Position numbers and translations under genes: made by a program
Shown: positions 10,366-21,587 of the stretch, one piece after another
How the letters are laid out: each line of letters opens with the position of its first letter
Position numbering within the stretch: the stretch's first letter is position 1
Notes under the pieces: generated by a model
Told to the model about the DNA's origin: nothing
Databases searched by the model: none
The model's input: the letters and a program-made list of their open reading frames with translations, nothing else
Assembly (NCBI GenBank): GCA_947652605.1
Contig: OX393580.1
Location: forward strand, 19,302,159 to 19,366,158
From: Elmis aenea
Taxonomy: Eukaryota > Arthropoda > Insecta > Coleoptera > Elmidae
DNA length: 64,000 nt
Reading direction: 5' to 3'

Positions 10366-10753
10366 TACCTTAAACTGATATTTTTTGAGTTATCGCGATT
10401 TTATTGTAAATTATTAGGGCAACGTAATATTTTCGAGTAGGCTATGAAGGTTGACAACGGTAATTTTGAAACAATTGAAAGATAACAACAAGAAAATTGT
10501 AATGTGAGCTCGCGTTATAAGCAACTAACGGCGGCCAATTCCGATCTAAAAGTTGCTTATAACGTGAATGTTGCTTATATGATAGAAATAGAAACGATTC
10601 GATTTTTAACATAAATAAATCTTGTTTTTAGTAGTAAAACTAAAAATAAAAGTTTACACCATAACAACGCGATCGTGGTCGCGTTGCTATGGTGATCTGT
10701 ATGATCTATGTCAAACGAAATACGCGCGTGCCACGTACCTTTAGTCGTGATCT

Positions 10754-11030
10754 ATGTACTTGTACATCTCTCAAATAAAAAAATATGATGTGATTTCATG
10801 GCAAGTATACAGAGCGGATGAAACGGCCTTATTTTACAAGTGTTTACCGGACAAAACTCTTGTTCATACACGTAAGAAAAATATTCCCGGGAGAAAAATA
10901 TCTAAGCAACGAGTTAGGTACTATTATACCGTGTGCTAATTCCACCGATCATAAATTGAACTTATGGTCTTTGGTAAATTATATAAAGCCAAAAAGTTTT
11001 AGTAATTTAACCTACGAGTTTATTACATTA
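10754..11030 (+). pseudogene. Tigger/pogo transposase fragment
   Basis: About 90 residues of a DDE transposase in two frames. The first frame contains ADETALFYKCLPDKTL, matching the NADETGLFWK-LP-KT block of Tigger/jerky-type transposases, whose aspartate is catalytic. A frameshift near 10920 moves the match to the next frame, where CANSTDHKLNLW and then IKPKSF continue the usual order. The fragment stops where the MITE at 11036 was inserted, and the N-terminal DNA-binding part and the C-terminal acidic residues are not seen. It is non-functional. Confidence 0.8.
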
Positions 11031-11035
11031 TTATA

Positions 11036-11774
11036 CAGCGTCATTCAAAAAGTCTGCAACAAATGGAATTTTTTTTTATTATTAATTTCTCAAAAAAATT
11101 CATTCCTGATAAAAGTTGGTGCATGGTCTAAAATTAATTTAAGGGGAAAAAGAGATTGATAAAAAGTCATAGAACACTAGATTTTACCGATTTTTGAAAT
11201 ATTTGCAAGTATAAAGAGCCCTTAGTTTAAGAGTTACAAAAAAAATGTATGAGAAAAAAGTTATGTAGAATCCAAAAATAAGTCCCGATTTAAATTTTGA
11301 CGGTCAAATTCAAATTTTAATTTTTTAAGAAATTCTAACATTCAAAAAGTCTGCAACAAATGGAAAAGTTTTTTATTATCGATTTTTCTTTTATTCCTAA
11401 TGAAGTTGGTATATGGTCTAAATCTAATTTTAAGATGAAAAAAAAATTAATAAAAAGTCATATGACACTAGATTATAATGGTTTTTGATTTTTTGAATGT
11501 TAAAATTTCTTAAAAAATAAAAATTGAAATTTGACCGTCAAAATTTAAATCTAGCCTTATTTTGGGATTTTTAAAAACTGTCCATAATTTTTTTTGTATC
11601 TCTTAAAATATTTAAAAAATCAGTAATATCTAGTGTCATATGATTTTTTATTGAACTTTTTTCATCTTAAAATTAGTTTTAGACCATGCACCAACTTTTA
11701 TCAAGAATACAATTTTCTGAGAAAAAAATAATAAAAAACTTTTCCATTCGTTGCAGACTTTTTGAATGACGCTG
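11036..11774. mobile_element. Tc1/mariner-type MITE D
   Basis: The ends CAGCGTCATTCAAAAAGTC at 11036 and the complement ending at 11774 are flanked by TA (11034-11035 and 11775-11776). The halves are inverted copies. An extra internal copy of the end (TTCAAAAAGTCTGCAACAAA) occurs near 11341, and a complement near 11495. The larger element at 51534-52992 has the same end and contains a transposase remnant, so D is probably its non-autonomous derivative. Confidence 0.85.
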
Positions 11775-11789
11775 TATATTAATAATCTC

Positions 11790-12185
11790 CTAAAAATAAA
11801 ATGATTGTTAAAAATCTATTGTTAATCTAGATTTCACACGATATTTTACTGCCCTTTTAAATAACCTGAATGTTAAAAAAAAAACTGAAAGTGCTATATC
11901 ACTCAAAATTTTCGTAAAAATGTAAATATTTTGAAAACTGTTGACTTTAGATTAGACCCATATAACCTTTTACATTTATTAAAGTAAATTTTAAGACAAA
12001 TTCAAAAATGTAAAAATATACAGATGTTCTATTCAAAATTTCAAAGTTTGAGTCCGTTTCCGGTTGAACCGGAAGTCGCATTGCAACCTTAATATTTCCA
12101 TCGAATCCGAAAAATACCATAACGCTCAGATACAAAATTTCATTGTTATATCTGCAATAGTATTTTAGATATTTGTATTTTTAAC
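11790..12185. repeat. Extra solo arm of foldback B inside element C
   Basis: Matches the right arm of B (about 13030-13380) in the same direction: the shared order includes GTTGACTTTAG, TAAAAATATACAG, CCGAAAAATACCATAACGCTC and TCATTGTTATATCTGCAATAG. It keeps the GGTTGAACCGGAAGTCG box that has been lost from the right arm but is present in the left arm (about 2817-2832). Confidence 0.7.
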
Positions 12186-13410
12186 TGTCACACTGACAGT
12201 TGCTTATATCGTGTACTTTGATACGATAGTTGCTTATATCGAGTGTTGCTTATAACGCGAGTTGCTTATATCGTGGGTTGCTTATAACGCGAGCTCACTG
12301 TATTATCTTTTCCTTTCGAATGTTCGAAATTTTTTGTAATGTAGATGTAATTTTAACAATCTTACGTTTATGTCGAGATTTCTTATCATGGCCACAATAT
12401 TTTTCATATAATTGATTTTGATCGTTTGCAAAGTCCTAAAAACCGATTGATTATGTATTAAGTACGCGAAAAGAACGCTGATTAAACAAAAGTCACTGGC
12501 CAATCTTATCTTTAAATTTAAAAAAATGGTTAGGGTTGAAACCGTTTCCGGTTCAACCAAAAATCATACTGTAGAAACACAAAAAATTAGTTTATAGGAT
12601 TTAGTAATTGTGCCATCACACTAGTTTACTAAATAAATGCATAATTTTAAGAAACCTCGATTTAAACGTAACAATGGTAAAATTACATCTACATTTTTAG
12701 AAATGTCGAAAATAAGTAAGGAAAAGGTAACATTATAACGTCCTTGTTTTTATCTTTCAATTGTCTCGAAAATACCGCTGTCTACCTTCATAGCCTACTC
12801 GAAAATAATACGTTGCCCTAATAATTTACAATAAAATCGCGATAACTCAAAAAATATCAGTTTAAGGTATAAAACATGTCTGATGTTTTTGAAAGACAAT
12901 CAAATGTCCTACAAGACTGTGTAAAAATATACAAGGTGTTGTATTTAAGAAAAATGAGTTATCAATGTTTAAACTTTCACGGGTTTGTTCAAACGTAAAA
13001 AACAACCTGTATAATTTTTTAAAAATGTAGCTAGTGCAAAGTGTTAAATAATCTATTGTCAATCTAATTTTTAAACGAAATTCTACTGCCTTTTTAAATA
13101 ACTTAAATGTTAAAAAAAATTGAAAGTGCTGTATTGCTCAAAATTTTCACAAAAATGTAAATTTTACGAAAACGGTTGACTTTAGCTTAGACTCGCATAG
13201 CCTTTTACATTTTTTAAAGTAAATATTAAGAGGAATCCAAAAATGGCAAAATATACAGGGTGTTCTATTTAAAATTTCGTCGTATAGTAACCTTAATATT
13301 TTCATCGAATCCGAAAAATACCATAACGCTCATATACAAAATTTCATTGTTATATCTGCAATAGTGTTCTAGATATTTGTCTGTTTCCATGCTTTTGCGC
13401 ATCCCTGTAT

Positions 13411-14526
13411 GTGATACGTGCAAAAATCGGGATTTTCTGAGCATATGTGCCTATTTGTACACTTCCCGTTTCGCCGGAAATGACCCTAACATTGTTATTT
13501 TAAATGGAACAACCTGTATATTTTTACATTTTTGGAAAGAGGAGGCAATTCTGAATCCAACTGCACTATTTTAGTTAATTTCTATAATTTCAAATTATTT
13601 TTGGACAAAAATTAAATTTTTTATTAAGTGTGTCATGACCTGCAAAAATTGAATTTTATCATGTCTAAAAGTGTCCGTAAAACGCTTTTGTTTATTTTAA
13701 TTGACTTTTGAATTACTTAAATAGACTTTAAAGGTTGCGAAATTGGTTTTTTGACAAACAATATTTTTTTTTTTTAATAGAACCATAGTGCCTCTTGCGG
13801 TTATTTAAGTAGAGTATTTTCTGACGAATCCAACTATACTTGCTATTTTAATTAGGATTTATTTCTAAAAATTAAAAAAAATATATTTTATAAAACTTTG
13901 TATTAATTTGTGTGTTAATTGTTTTTCTTTGTGTTTCCTAAAAGTTTTATTTAATGTTTAATTGTTAGTGATCGTCGTAAATAGAGAACATATCAAAAGC
14001 ATTTGTTTTGTTGCTATTTAGCATAGTAAACTATGATTATTAGGGTATCTTACCAAAACTTTACAATAATTTAAAATTTTAAAGCCAGCTCCTAATAAAA
14101 ATACCAAGTTTTTGGTATTGTTGAAATCGTCAGAAAATACTCTACTTAAACAACTGCATGGGCCACTATCGTTCCAGTAAAAAAAATATTTTTTGTCAAA
14201 TAACCAAATGCGCAGTAACCCAAATGTCAATTAAAATTAACAAAAACGTTTTTCGGACACTTTTAGACATAATAAAATTCAATTTATGCAGGTCATGGCA
14301 TACTTAATGAAAAATTGAATTGTTGTCCAAAAATTATTTGAGATTATAAAAATTAACTAAAATAGTGCAGCTGGATTCAAAATTGCTTTCTCTTTCCAAA
14401 AATGTAAAAATATGCAGTGTGTTTCGTTTAAAATAACAAAGTAAGGGTCATTTCCGGCGAAAGCAAAAGTGAAACAAAAATGTACATATGCTCAGAAAAT
14501 CCGGATTTTTGCACATATCACATGTT
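13411..14526. repeat. Palindromic body of foldback A
   Basis: The halves are inverted copies, for example TTTTCTGAGCATATG near 13432 and its complement near 14485, CCGGAAATGACCCTAAC near 13475 and the complement near 14440, and AGAGTATTTTCTGACGA near 13812 and the complement near 14127. The centre is near 13970. The open frames in it are by-products of the repeat. Confidence 0.8.
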
Positions 14527-14588
14527 TAAAATTTCGTTTGCCTAAAATTAAAAACAAAGAAAAAAAGCCTGATGTCAGTTACACCTGG

Positions 14589-15157
14589 TACATATAGGTA
14601 CGTATGAAAATTCCCTTCACCTGTCAAATTTGCGTTTTCAACCAATCACTAATCCTAAATCTTTTAGAGACTACCAATAGGAGCAATATTACACGGTAAT
14701 AATTTTACATTCCTCTGCCAGGAGTTGATCCTCCTGTCAAATTTGCGTTTTCGACCAATAACAAACTCAGATTTCCTTTAAACGGCCAATAAACATATCT
14801 AATCATACACTGATAATTTATTTTTCGCAATTAACAGATTTTCATGCGTTTATTGGTCGTTTCTAAGAAATCTGAGTTTTTGATTGGTGGAAAATATAAA
14901 TTTGGAGAGGAAATAAGGTATTTTGGTCTTGATAATTTTTTGACAGATGTCGGCGACCAATAACGTTACTTTAATATAGATTAAACCACACCCCTGACAC
15001 ACCACTCTGACAGTACTTGTAAACTTTGACATAACAGATTATGTATGTACCGAAATACTATTTGGTTAATTAATTTTTATTAAAATATAATTCTTGAATT
15101 AAAAATTAGTTATAAATGATCTATTAATAATAACAATGGCAGTAAGTAGTAGGTAAA
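14589..15157. repeat. Small inverted repeat (14731-14910) and flanks
   Basis: AATAACAAACTCAGATTTC...AACGGCCAATAAAC (14757-14792) is complemented by 14847-14885. CCTGTCAAATTTGCGTTTTC occurs as a direct repeat near 14620 and 14732. A small MITE is likely, but its ends are not clear. Nothing else is seen here. Confidence 0.5.
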
Positions 15158-15346
15158 AGTCTGTCCAGCGAGTAAAGAGGGCTATCGGATTAGGGCAGTA
15201 AGACAGCATCGAAATACATACATGCATTCTGTCTTTTTTTGTGTCATCGAGTTCTAAGCACATAAACACGAAACATACCGCTTACGTACTTAAATTTATG
15301 CATTAGTCAGTTAATCCGATAGCCCTCTTTACTCGCTGGACAGACT
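15158..15346. mobile_element. 189-bp MITE with about 34-bp terminal inverted repeats
   Basis: AGTCTGTCCAGCGAGTAAAG at 15158 runs on through GAGGGCTATCGGATTA and is repeated in inverse orientation at about 15313-15346. The interior has no coding capacity. The target duplication is not clear, so the superfamily is unassigned. Confidence 0.85.
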
Positions 15347-15424
15347 ATATACTTTAATTTATCTAAATTAAACAACATTTTAATTTGACAGATAGGTTAG
15401 GGGAAGGAAATTTTCTGACAAAAT

Positions 15425-15600
15425 ATAACTCGTGCATTGCAAATAATCTATAATTTTTGACAAATCTTCACTCATGCAAGTTGAAGCAGAAAAAATCACT
15501 CGTGCAGTTCGTGCACTCGTGATTTTTTCAGCTCAACTTGCATTCGGGCATATTTACCAAAAAATTATCGATAATTTTCAATGCACGTGTTATATTACTA
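15425..15600. mobile_element. Small palindromic MITE
   Basis: The outer ends ATAACTCGTGCATTG and CAATGCACGTGTTAT are inverted. The centre is a tight hairpin in which TGCAAGTTGAAGC and GAAAAAATCACTCGTGC face their complements (about 15477-15550). A half copy lies at 17117-17200. Confidence 0.75.
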
Positions 15601-15638
15601 CTGATAATATCTTTTCATACTTTGCATTAAATAATTTT

Positions 15639-15740
15639 AAAAACCGGTTAATTTAACCGGTTTTTAATTTAAATCGGTTTTTTACACTAAACCGGTTTTT
15701 TAGGAATAAAACCGGTTTTTCAACAAAAACCGTTATAAAA
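15639..15740. repeat. Cluster of AACCGGTTTTT repeats
   Basis: Four or five spaced copies of (A)ACCGGTTTTT. The first forms a 27-bp perfect palindrome at 15639-15665. A related GGTTAACCG lies at about 15760. Function unknown. Confidence 0.7.
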
Positions 15741-16110
15741 ATAAAGTTCTCGATTTCGGTTAACCGTAAACCAAATTTTTTTTCGGTTTCGAGCCCTGCT
15801 TTTAACTAACTTTAATAATAAATTTTAAGACTTTCGAAAAAAGTATTGTATGAACGTATTTAAAATAACTGCTGTTATTCCGAATATTTTTTTTAAGGAA
15901 CTTTCAAAACACATTTTTGCAAATTTTAATGTGTCGAGTAGGTACTTTTCGGATAATTTTTTAATAAACTGATTTAATGAAATTTCCGAAAATGGTCTAT
16001 GGAATTTTTAAACTCTTAAATGTAGCATATCTATTCAAAAATAATTTATACACTAAAAAAACATTTTATTCACATTTTAGGTTAGCAATCTTATATCTTA
16101 TCTTATCTTA
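15741..16110. other. AT-rich DNA, nothing recognised
   Basis: About 370 bases with no coding or repeat signal beyond short A/T runs and a TCTTA microsatellite just before 16111. Confidence 0.45.
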
Positions 16111-16503
16111 TCTATATATATAAAAATGAATGTATGTATGTTTGTATGGATGTTTGTATGGATGTTTGTATGGATGTTTGTATGGATGTTTGTATGGATG
16201 TTTGTCCTTTATGCATTTCTATACCATTCATCCGATCCTGACCAAATTTGGCACAGACAATCTATAGGACCATGGAAAGAACATAGGCTATATGAGAATT
16301 CCCAAAAAAATCGTCCGGAAAAGATATTGAGGAAAACGTGCCAAAATTTTACACACAACATTTAAATCGGGTCGTCTGGAGCGAGAATTTCGTCAAAATT
16401 TGACAATTTGTCAATTCGACGTAACGTTTAAACGCTCGAACCTTCTACGCGCAAGCCGGGATCTAGCGGTGAAGGAGCCCCGAAGGGGCTCCGGAATCGC
16501 TAG
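16111..16503 (+). mobile_element. Helitron-type non-autonomous unit 1
   Basis: Begins A|TCTATATATATAAAAATGAA and ends in a GC-rich hairpin (GGAGCCCCGAAGGGGCTCC at about 16474-16492) followed by CTAG at 16500-16503. That is the Helitron layout of a 5' TC end, 3' hairpin and CTRR end, with insertion between A and T. The unit carries a 12-bp GTTTGTATGGAT repeat about five times near its start, making it about 50 bp longer than unit 2. The open frame through it is repeat, not a gene. Confidence 0.8.
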
Positions 16504-16846
16504 TATATATATAAAAATGAATGTATGTATGTTTGTATGGATGTTTGTCCTTTATGCATTCCTATACCATTCATCCGATCCTGACCAAATTTGGCACAGA
16601 CAATCTATAGGACCATGGAAAGAACATAGGCTATATGAGAATTCCCAAAAAAATCGTCCGGAAAAGATATTGAGGAAAACGTGCCAAAATCTTACACACA
16701 ACATTTAAATCGGGTCGTCTGGAGCGAGAATTTCGTCAAAATTTGACAATTTGTCAATTCGACGTAACGTTTAAACGCTCGAACCTTCTACGCGCAAGCC
16801 GGGATCTAGCGGTGAAGGAGCCTCGAAGGGGCTCCGGAATCGCTAG
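16504..16846 (+). mobile_element. Helitron-type non-autonomous unit 2
   Basis: A head-to-tail second copy starting directly after the CTAG of unit 1. It is nearly identical to unit 1 except for the shorter 12-bp repeat. It ends with the same hairpin (one mismatch, CCTCG for CCCCG) and CTAG at 16843-16846, followed by T. Confidence 0.8.
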
Positions 16847-17116
16847 TTAATAATAAAAACGAATCAATTTGTTTAATCTGAGTTTTCCAGCTACGCACTT
16901 TTTTATCAAAAGGATATTTTCCTAGTATTTATTTACTTATTATATTATAACTTACGTAATATTAATCACATAATTAAGTGACCTGTAAGAATAACAATTA
17001 AAACGAAATAAATCATTACGTTCTTGTATCTATTTATATAAGATTTTTTTTATTTGTAGATTTCTAAAGATTCTGTTACTCTTTATAACATTGAAATCAC
17101 TTAATTAAACACAATT

Positions 17117-17200
17117 GATTTTTTCAGCTCAACTTGCATTCGGGCATACCAAAAATTATCGATAATTTTCAATGCACTTGTTATATTACTACTGAATATA
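17117..17200. repeat. Half copy of the 15.4-kb MITE
   Basis: TTTTTTCAGCTCAACTTGC onward to GTTATATTACTACTGA repeats about 15523-15604 with a small deletion. The 16847-17116 stretch before it holds nothing I can identify. Confidence 0.65.
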
Positions 17201-17204
17201 GTGC

Positions 17205-17480
17205 AGTGCAGGGGTGGGAATTTTTTTTTTCCTACAAAGAGCCGGTTAAAAATTGGTTAGGATGGCGCGGGCCTGAATAAATTTAGATGTGAGGGGTGTA
17301 AAAAATCTTTTGCCGAGCCCCATATATTCCAGAACCGGTCATTGGTGTTTTATAACACCAGACAAAACAAAATACATTTTTGTCTATTTCAAACAGCCGG
17401 CCCAATTGGATGTTATCACTGGCCGTATTTAGCCCGCGGGCAGGCATTTGCTCGCCCTTGGTGTAGTAAAAAGCTTTTTT
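17205..17480. repeat. Possible hAT-like fragment
   Basis: CAGGGGTGGGAA near 17210 resembles the CAGGGGTGGGC end seen in hAT elements, and the body is GC-richer than its surroundings. The right end near 17455 (TTTGCTCGCCCTTGGTG) is only a loose complement. There is no clear target duplication. Confidence 0.35.
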
Positions 17481-18299
17481 CTTCATAGTTCGTCAAATTT
17501 TTATACAAACACGCCTAATCATAGGCGGTAAAGAGATTTTCCATGCACTAAGTACTCCGGTGGTAAGTATACTTCCCACGGCCTGTGATAGAGCAGTGTT
17601 TAAAAACTTTTCAAATTTTTATTTACAATTACCTTATTTGCTATTTTTATTAATCAAATTTGTGTGAAAATATTTTACTTTACCTTTTATCTATTTATAG
17701 AGAAAATGTTTTGGTTTTGTCGTTGACTAATTACCAACGATTTAAACAAATTACTACAGGTGCGATAATCGCACTAAAAATATCCTTAAATATAAAAGTA
17801 CCACGTTATTAAACTAAATTGCACTTAGCCAATTGCACAACCGAAATAAAAATTTATGATTAAGTGTATTGTTGGTCCTAATAGCAAGGTGTCTGCTAAT
17901 TAATCTTGTTGTTTAGATAATATCGCCTAGTTAATGTTCCACTCACACGTAATAGCTGAATTCCGTTATAAATAAATGTGATTTATTCAGTTGTAAATCG
18001 CTCCATGTAAAGTTCAAAGCTGTTGTCAATTATGTGCGTTTTATTACAAACGCGCAGTGAAATAATATAGCGAAACAGAGCATTAAGAGCGCTGTTATTT
18101 AATTAAAGGCAATGATCGAACGAAACTATTGAATTTCAAATTGTTTTATGTTGGTTTCGTAAATGCGTGATTCGATTAGTTGTTGTACATGACAAGCGAT
18201 ATAGAATTACATTCAGCACTGCTGGACGTCGGTCATACAATATGAACCACTGTTCTGTAATTACTCAGGGTCGACTTTATTAATTTTAAATCCATTGTA
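17481..18299. other. Non-repetitive DNA, nothing recognised
   Basis: About 820 bases without a supported gene. Slightly less AT-rich patches near 18020-18230 could be regulatory, but I see no motif that supports this. Confidence 0.45.
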
Positions 18300-19016
18300 C
18301 AGGGTCGTCCAAATTCGATAGGTATCTCGATAGTCAAGATAGAGAAACAGATAAATTATCAAAAATGTGCAGTTTTTTGAGATAAACTTAAAACCGTTTT
18401 CAAAAATATTCTATCATTTCCAGTTTTTGAGTCGTTAAAAACTATTTTTTTTGGTCATATTTATAATGTGTCATATCTCCGTTATTGTTATAAATATCAA
18501 AAAAATATAAGTAGATACTATTTTTGGATATTTTTATTTTTGATTCAATTATGCTAAAAAAATAATAATGTTACACTCTCCTTTAAAAAGTTATGACACA
18601 AACTTACTTTTTTTTTAAGGGAGCTATAGTTGGCCATGACCTATTAAATTCCTTATTGTTTTCTTATTGCAAGTATGTAGGAATTGATGTATTTATTTGC
18701 AATAATACTCAAGCTACGAATGGTTTTTTAATTTGTTGTTGAGACAAACATTATAAAAATTTAAAATAAGATATCCCACAATAGATTACATAACTGCTGA
18801 TTCTGATTATATTGTTGTTATCTTATCTTCAAATATTTATAATTTTTATTTCAACAACAAATTAAAAAACCTTCGTAACTTGTACCACATGAGTTTAAAA
18901 AGGTTTTACACCATGTTTTTTTTTGTTTTTACAGCCTAATATGTTTTTCTTAAAAAATAAAGTAATAAACTTTCATAACTTGCATAGTATTAAAAATAAC
19001 CACATCAACCGTTATA

Positions 19017-19559
19017 CAGGGTCTGAAACAGTGCGTCGGGCTTTCCTAGCGCCCCGCCAGTAGGAAAGAGAAAAAAAAACGTACGCACATAAAATTATTA
19101 GTTGGAAAAGATCTACGTTGTAAAATTATTTCCAGCTATACAGGGTGTCCCATTTTTGCGCTATAACAAAAACAAAGATTTTTTTAAATGGAACACCCTG
19201 TATATTTTTAGATATTCCGATGTCATTTATTAAGCTCTACATTAATATCTGTTCACTTTTTGATTTTGTGTCAGTGTTGCCAACTTGTATTTTTTTTTTT
19301 TCGAAAAATCTCATATAAGCAAGTAGCTTTAATAAATCGTAGCGACCTCGTTTTTTGAAGTTACGAAATAATTTTTAGCAATAATGTCAGTTCGGTTAAA
19401 CAGCAACATTGTGATAATAAGAAATTTAAATCTAGTGATACAGGGTATTCACAAAAAAATTACAAACTTACCAAACTTCAAAGTGAAGTAACTTGTTTTT
19501 TTTTTCTATCTCCTACGGGCGGGCGCTAGGAAAGCCCGACGCACTGTTGCAGGACCCTT
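19017..19559. mobile_element. Foldback insertion, GCGTCGGGCTTTC family
   Basis: CAGGGTCTGAAACAGTGCGT at 19017 faces AGCCCGACGCACTGTTGC near 19532. The body corresponds, in reverse orientation, to 48340-48816. It is inserted in the left arm of the 18300-21810 element. Confidence 0.7.
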
Positions 19560-19696
19560 TATATTTAGAATGAGAAAATATAAGGAATTTTAATATGTAG
19601 GTCATAGCCAACTATAGCTTTCGTTTAAAAAAAGGTTAGTTAGCGTCATAACTTTTTAACGGCGATCGAATTTTACGAAAAATAAATTTTTCTATA

Positions 19697-21587
19697 CAGG
19701 GTGCACCACGACCCTGAGATTCTTCGATAGCTCCTTTATTAATGAAAATATCAAAAGATATTTAATACAAATATTGTGCGAACCTATTTTCTACATAACC
19801 TAAAATTATTTACAAATATACAGGGGGTTTCGATTGAGCGGCACATATAAAAATGTCATTTTTTTAAATAGAAAACCCTGTATATTTTTACATTTTTGGA
19901 TTCCTCTTAAAATTTACTTTAAAAAATGTTTAAGGTTATATGGGTCTTAAGTCAACCGTTTTCGTAAAATTTACATTTTTATGAAATTTTTGAACGATAC
20001 AGCACTTTCAATTTTTTTTAACATTAAAGTTATTTAAAAAAGCGGTAAAATTTCGTTCGAAAATTAGATTGACAATAGATTAATTAACACTTTGCGCTAG
20101 CTACATTTAAAAAATATTATACAGGGTGTTTTTTACGCTTGGTCAAACTTGTGAAACTTTAAACATCGATAAGTCATTTTTCTTAAATGCAACACCCTGT
20201 ATATTTTTATATTTTTTTGTAGAGAATTTAATTGTCTTTCGAAATTATTAAGCATGTCCTATACCTAAAGTTAATATTTTTCGAGCTATCTCGTTTTTAA
20301 TTATTATTACTAAGGCAATTGAAATATTTTAAAGTCGACCATGGAGGTAAGTCGAAATTTTTCAAGGAATTTTTAAACAAAATAATAAAAAGAGCTGCAA
20401 CTTTAATTTTAGGCTAAAAATGTACCCCATTTTTCCGAAATTTATCGTATAAATTGTTCAAGATTATGTCCTTGTTCTACACAGCCGTAGACGTTGTCTG
20501 AAAGACTCTAGCACCCTTTATAACATTTCGGGGGTTATACCATCAAAAGCAACACGAATCCTGTTCTGCATATCTTCAGCAGTTGTTGGGGGTTCTTGAT
20601 ACACCTGTTTTATGTGTCCCCACAAAAATAAATCGATAGGGGTAAGATCAGGTGGCCAGGAGATTGGTCTACCTCGCCCATATCCATCTATTAGGATATT
20701 CTGTGTTCGGCAACTGCATTACTTGCTGCGTTGCTTTTGATGGTATAATCCCCGAAATGTTATAAAGGGTGCTAGAGTCTTTCAGACAACGTCTACGGCT
20801 GTGCGTAGAACATGAACAAGGATATAATCTTGAGCAATTTATATGATAAATTTCGGGAAAAAGGCGTAGATTTTTAGCCTAAAATTAAAATTGCAGCTTT
20901 TTTAATTCTTTTATTTAAAAATTCTTTAAAAAATTACGACTTACGTCCATGGCCGACTTTAAAATATTTCAAATGCCTTAGTAATAATAATAAAAATCGA
21001 GATAGCTCGAAAAATATTAACTTTAGGTATAGGACATGCTTAATAATTTCGAAAGACAATTAAATTCTCTACAAAAAAATATAAAAATATACAGGGTGTT
21101 GCATTTAAGAAAAATGACTTATCCATGTTTAAAGTTTCACAAGTTTGACCAAGCGTAAAAAACACCCTGTATAATATTTTTTAAATGTAGCTAGCGCAAA
21201 GTGTTAATTAATCTATTGTCAATCTAATTTTTAAACGAAATTTTACCGCTTTTGTAAATAACTTTAATGTTAAAAAAAAATTGAAAGTGCTGTATTGCTC
21301 AAAAATTTCATAAAAATGTAAATTTTACGAAAACGGTTGACTTAAGACCCATATAACTTTATACATTTTTTAAAGTAAATTTTAAGAGGAATCCAAAAAT
21401 GTAAAAATATACAGTGTTCTATTTAAAAAAATTACATTTTTATATGTGCCGCTCAAACGAAACACTCTGTATATTTGTAAATCATTTTAGGTTATGTAGA
21501 AAATAGGTTCGCACAATATTTGTATTAAATATTTTTTGATATTTTCATTAATAAAGGAGCTATCGAAGAATCTCGTGGTGCACCCTG
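19697..21587. mobile_element. Inner foldback around transposase remnant
   Basis: CAGGGTGCACCACGA at 19697 faces TCGTGGTGCACCCTG ending at 21587, both beside TA. The arms run to about 20555 and 20730, leaving a roughly 175-bp loop. The arms contain two further bracketed end sequences (CAGGGGGTTTCG at 19821 and CAGGGTGTTTTTTACGC at 20122, with their partners), as though end modules were added successively. Confidence 0.8.
20464..20685 (-). pseudogene. Tc1/mariner-like (DUF4817-type) transposase C-terminus
   Basis: One minus-strand frame reads WPPDLTPIDLFLWGHIKQ, then a PPTTAEDMQNRIR block and FDGITPEML, then a stop, and then ESFRQRLRLC. This is the C-terminal signature of insect transposases of the IS630-Tc1-mariner group (consensus WPPRSPDLTPLDFFLWG...). 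One in-frame TAA interrupts it, near 20520, and everything upstream is missing. The last 30 or so codons (20464-20555) also occur in inverted orientation at about 20730-20805, in the opposite arm of the foldback. Confidence 0.85.

Larger units (their letters stand above)
10502..12300 (+). mobile_element. Tigger/pogo-like DNA transposon C, decayed
   Basis: The left end GTGAGCTCGCGTTATAAGC near 10504 is matched by its complement ending at 12300, with TA at 10500-10501 and 12301-12302. Several subterminal GTTGCTTATA copies lie at both ends (about 10548-10580 and 12200-12290), as is common in this superfamily. It holds a transposase fragment (10754-11030), a nested MITE (11036-11774) and an extra foldback-B arm (about 11790-12185). 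It is inserted in the interior of foldback B. Confidence 0.8.
2687..13407. mobile_element. Foldback element B, disrupted by two insertions
   Basis: The left end CAGGGATGCGCAAAAG at 2687 is matched by its complement ending at 13407, with TA on both sides (2685-2686 and 13408-13409). The left arm runs 2687-3235, resumes after the errantivirus at 10370 and continues to about 10499. The right arm is about 12735-13407. The two arms are inverted copies along their whole length, including the segment that spans the errantivirus insertion point, so the pre-insertion sequence can be read from the other arm (about 12860-12880). Removing the insertions leaves about 1.8 kb. Confidence 0.75.
2613..14588. 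mobile_element. Composite foldback element A with nested insertions
   Basis: The ends are short inverted repeats: GGGGTGTAAC near 2614 and GTTACACC near 14579-14585, followed by complementary stretches (ACAAACGAAATTTTAAA at 2669-2685 against the complement near 14524-14541), with TA on both outer sides. After removal of element B (2687-13407), the remainder (2613-2686 plus 13408-14588) is a roughly 1.2-kb palindrome of its own. A is therefore the outermost and oldest layer of the stack. No transposase is seen in it. Confidence 0.6.

Noticed and set aside
16126..16708. Plus-strand frames with MFVWMFVWMFVW repeats
   Set aside because: They translate the 12-bp tandem repeat and conserved non-coding body of the Helitron-type units; duplicated only because the units are.
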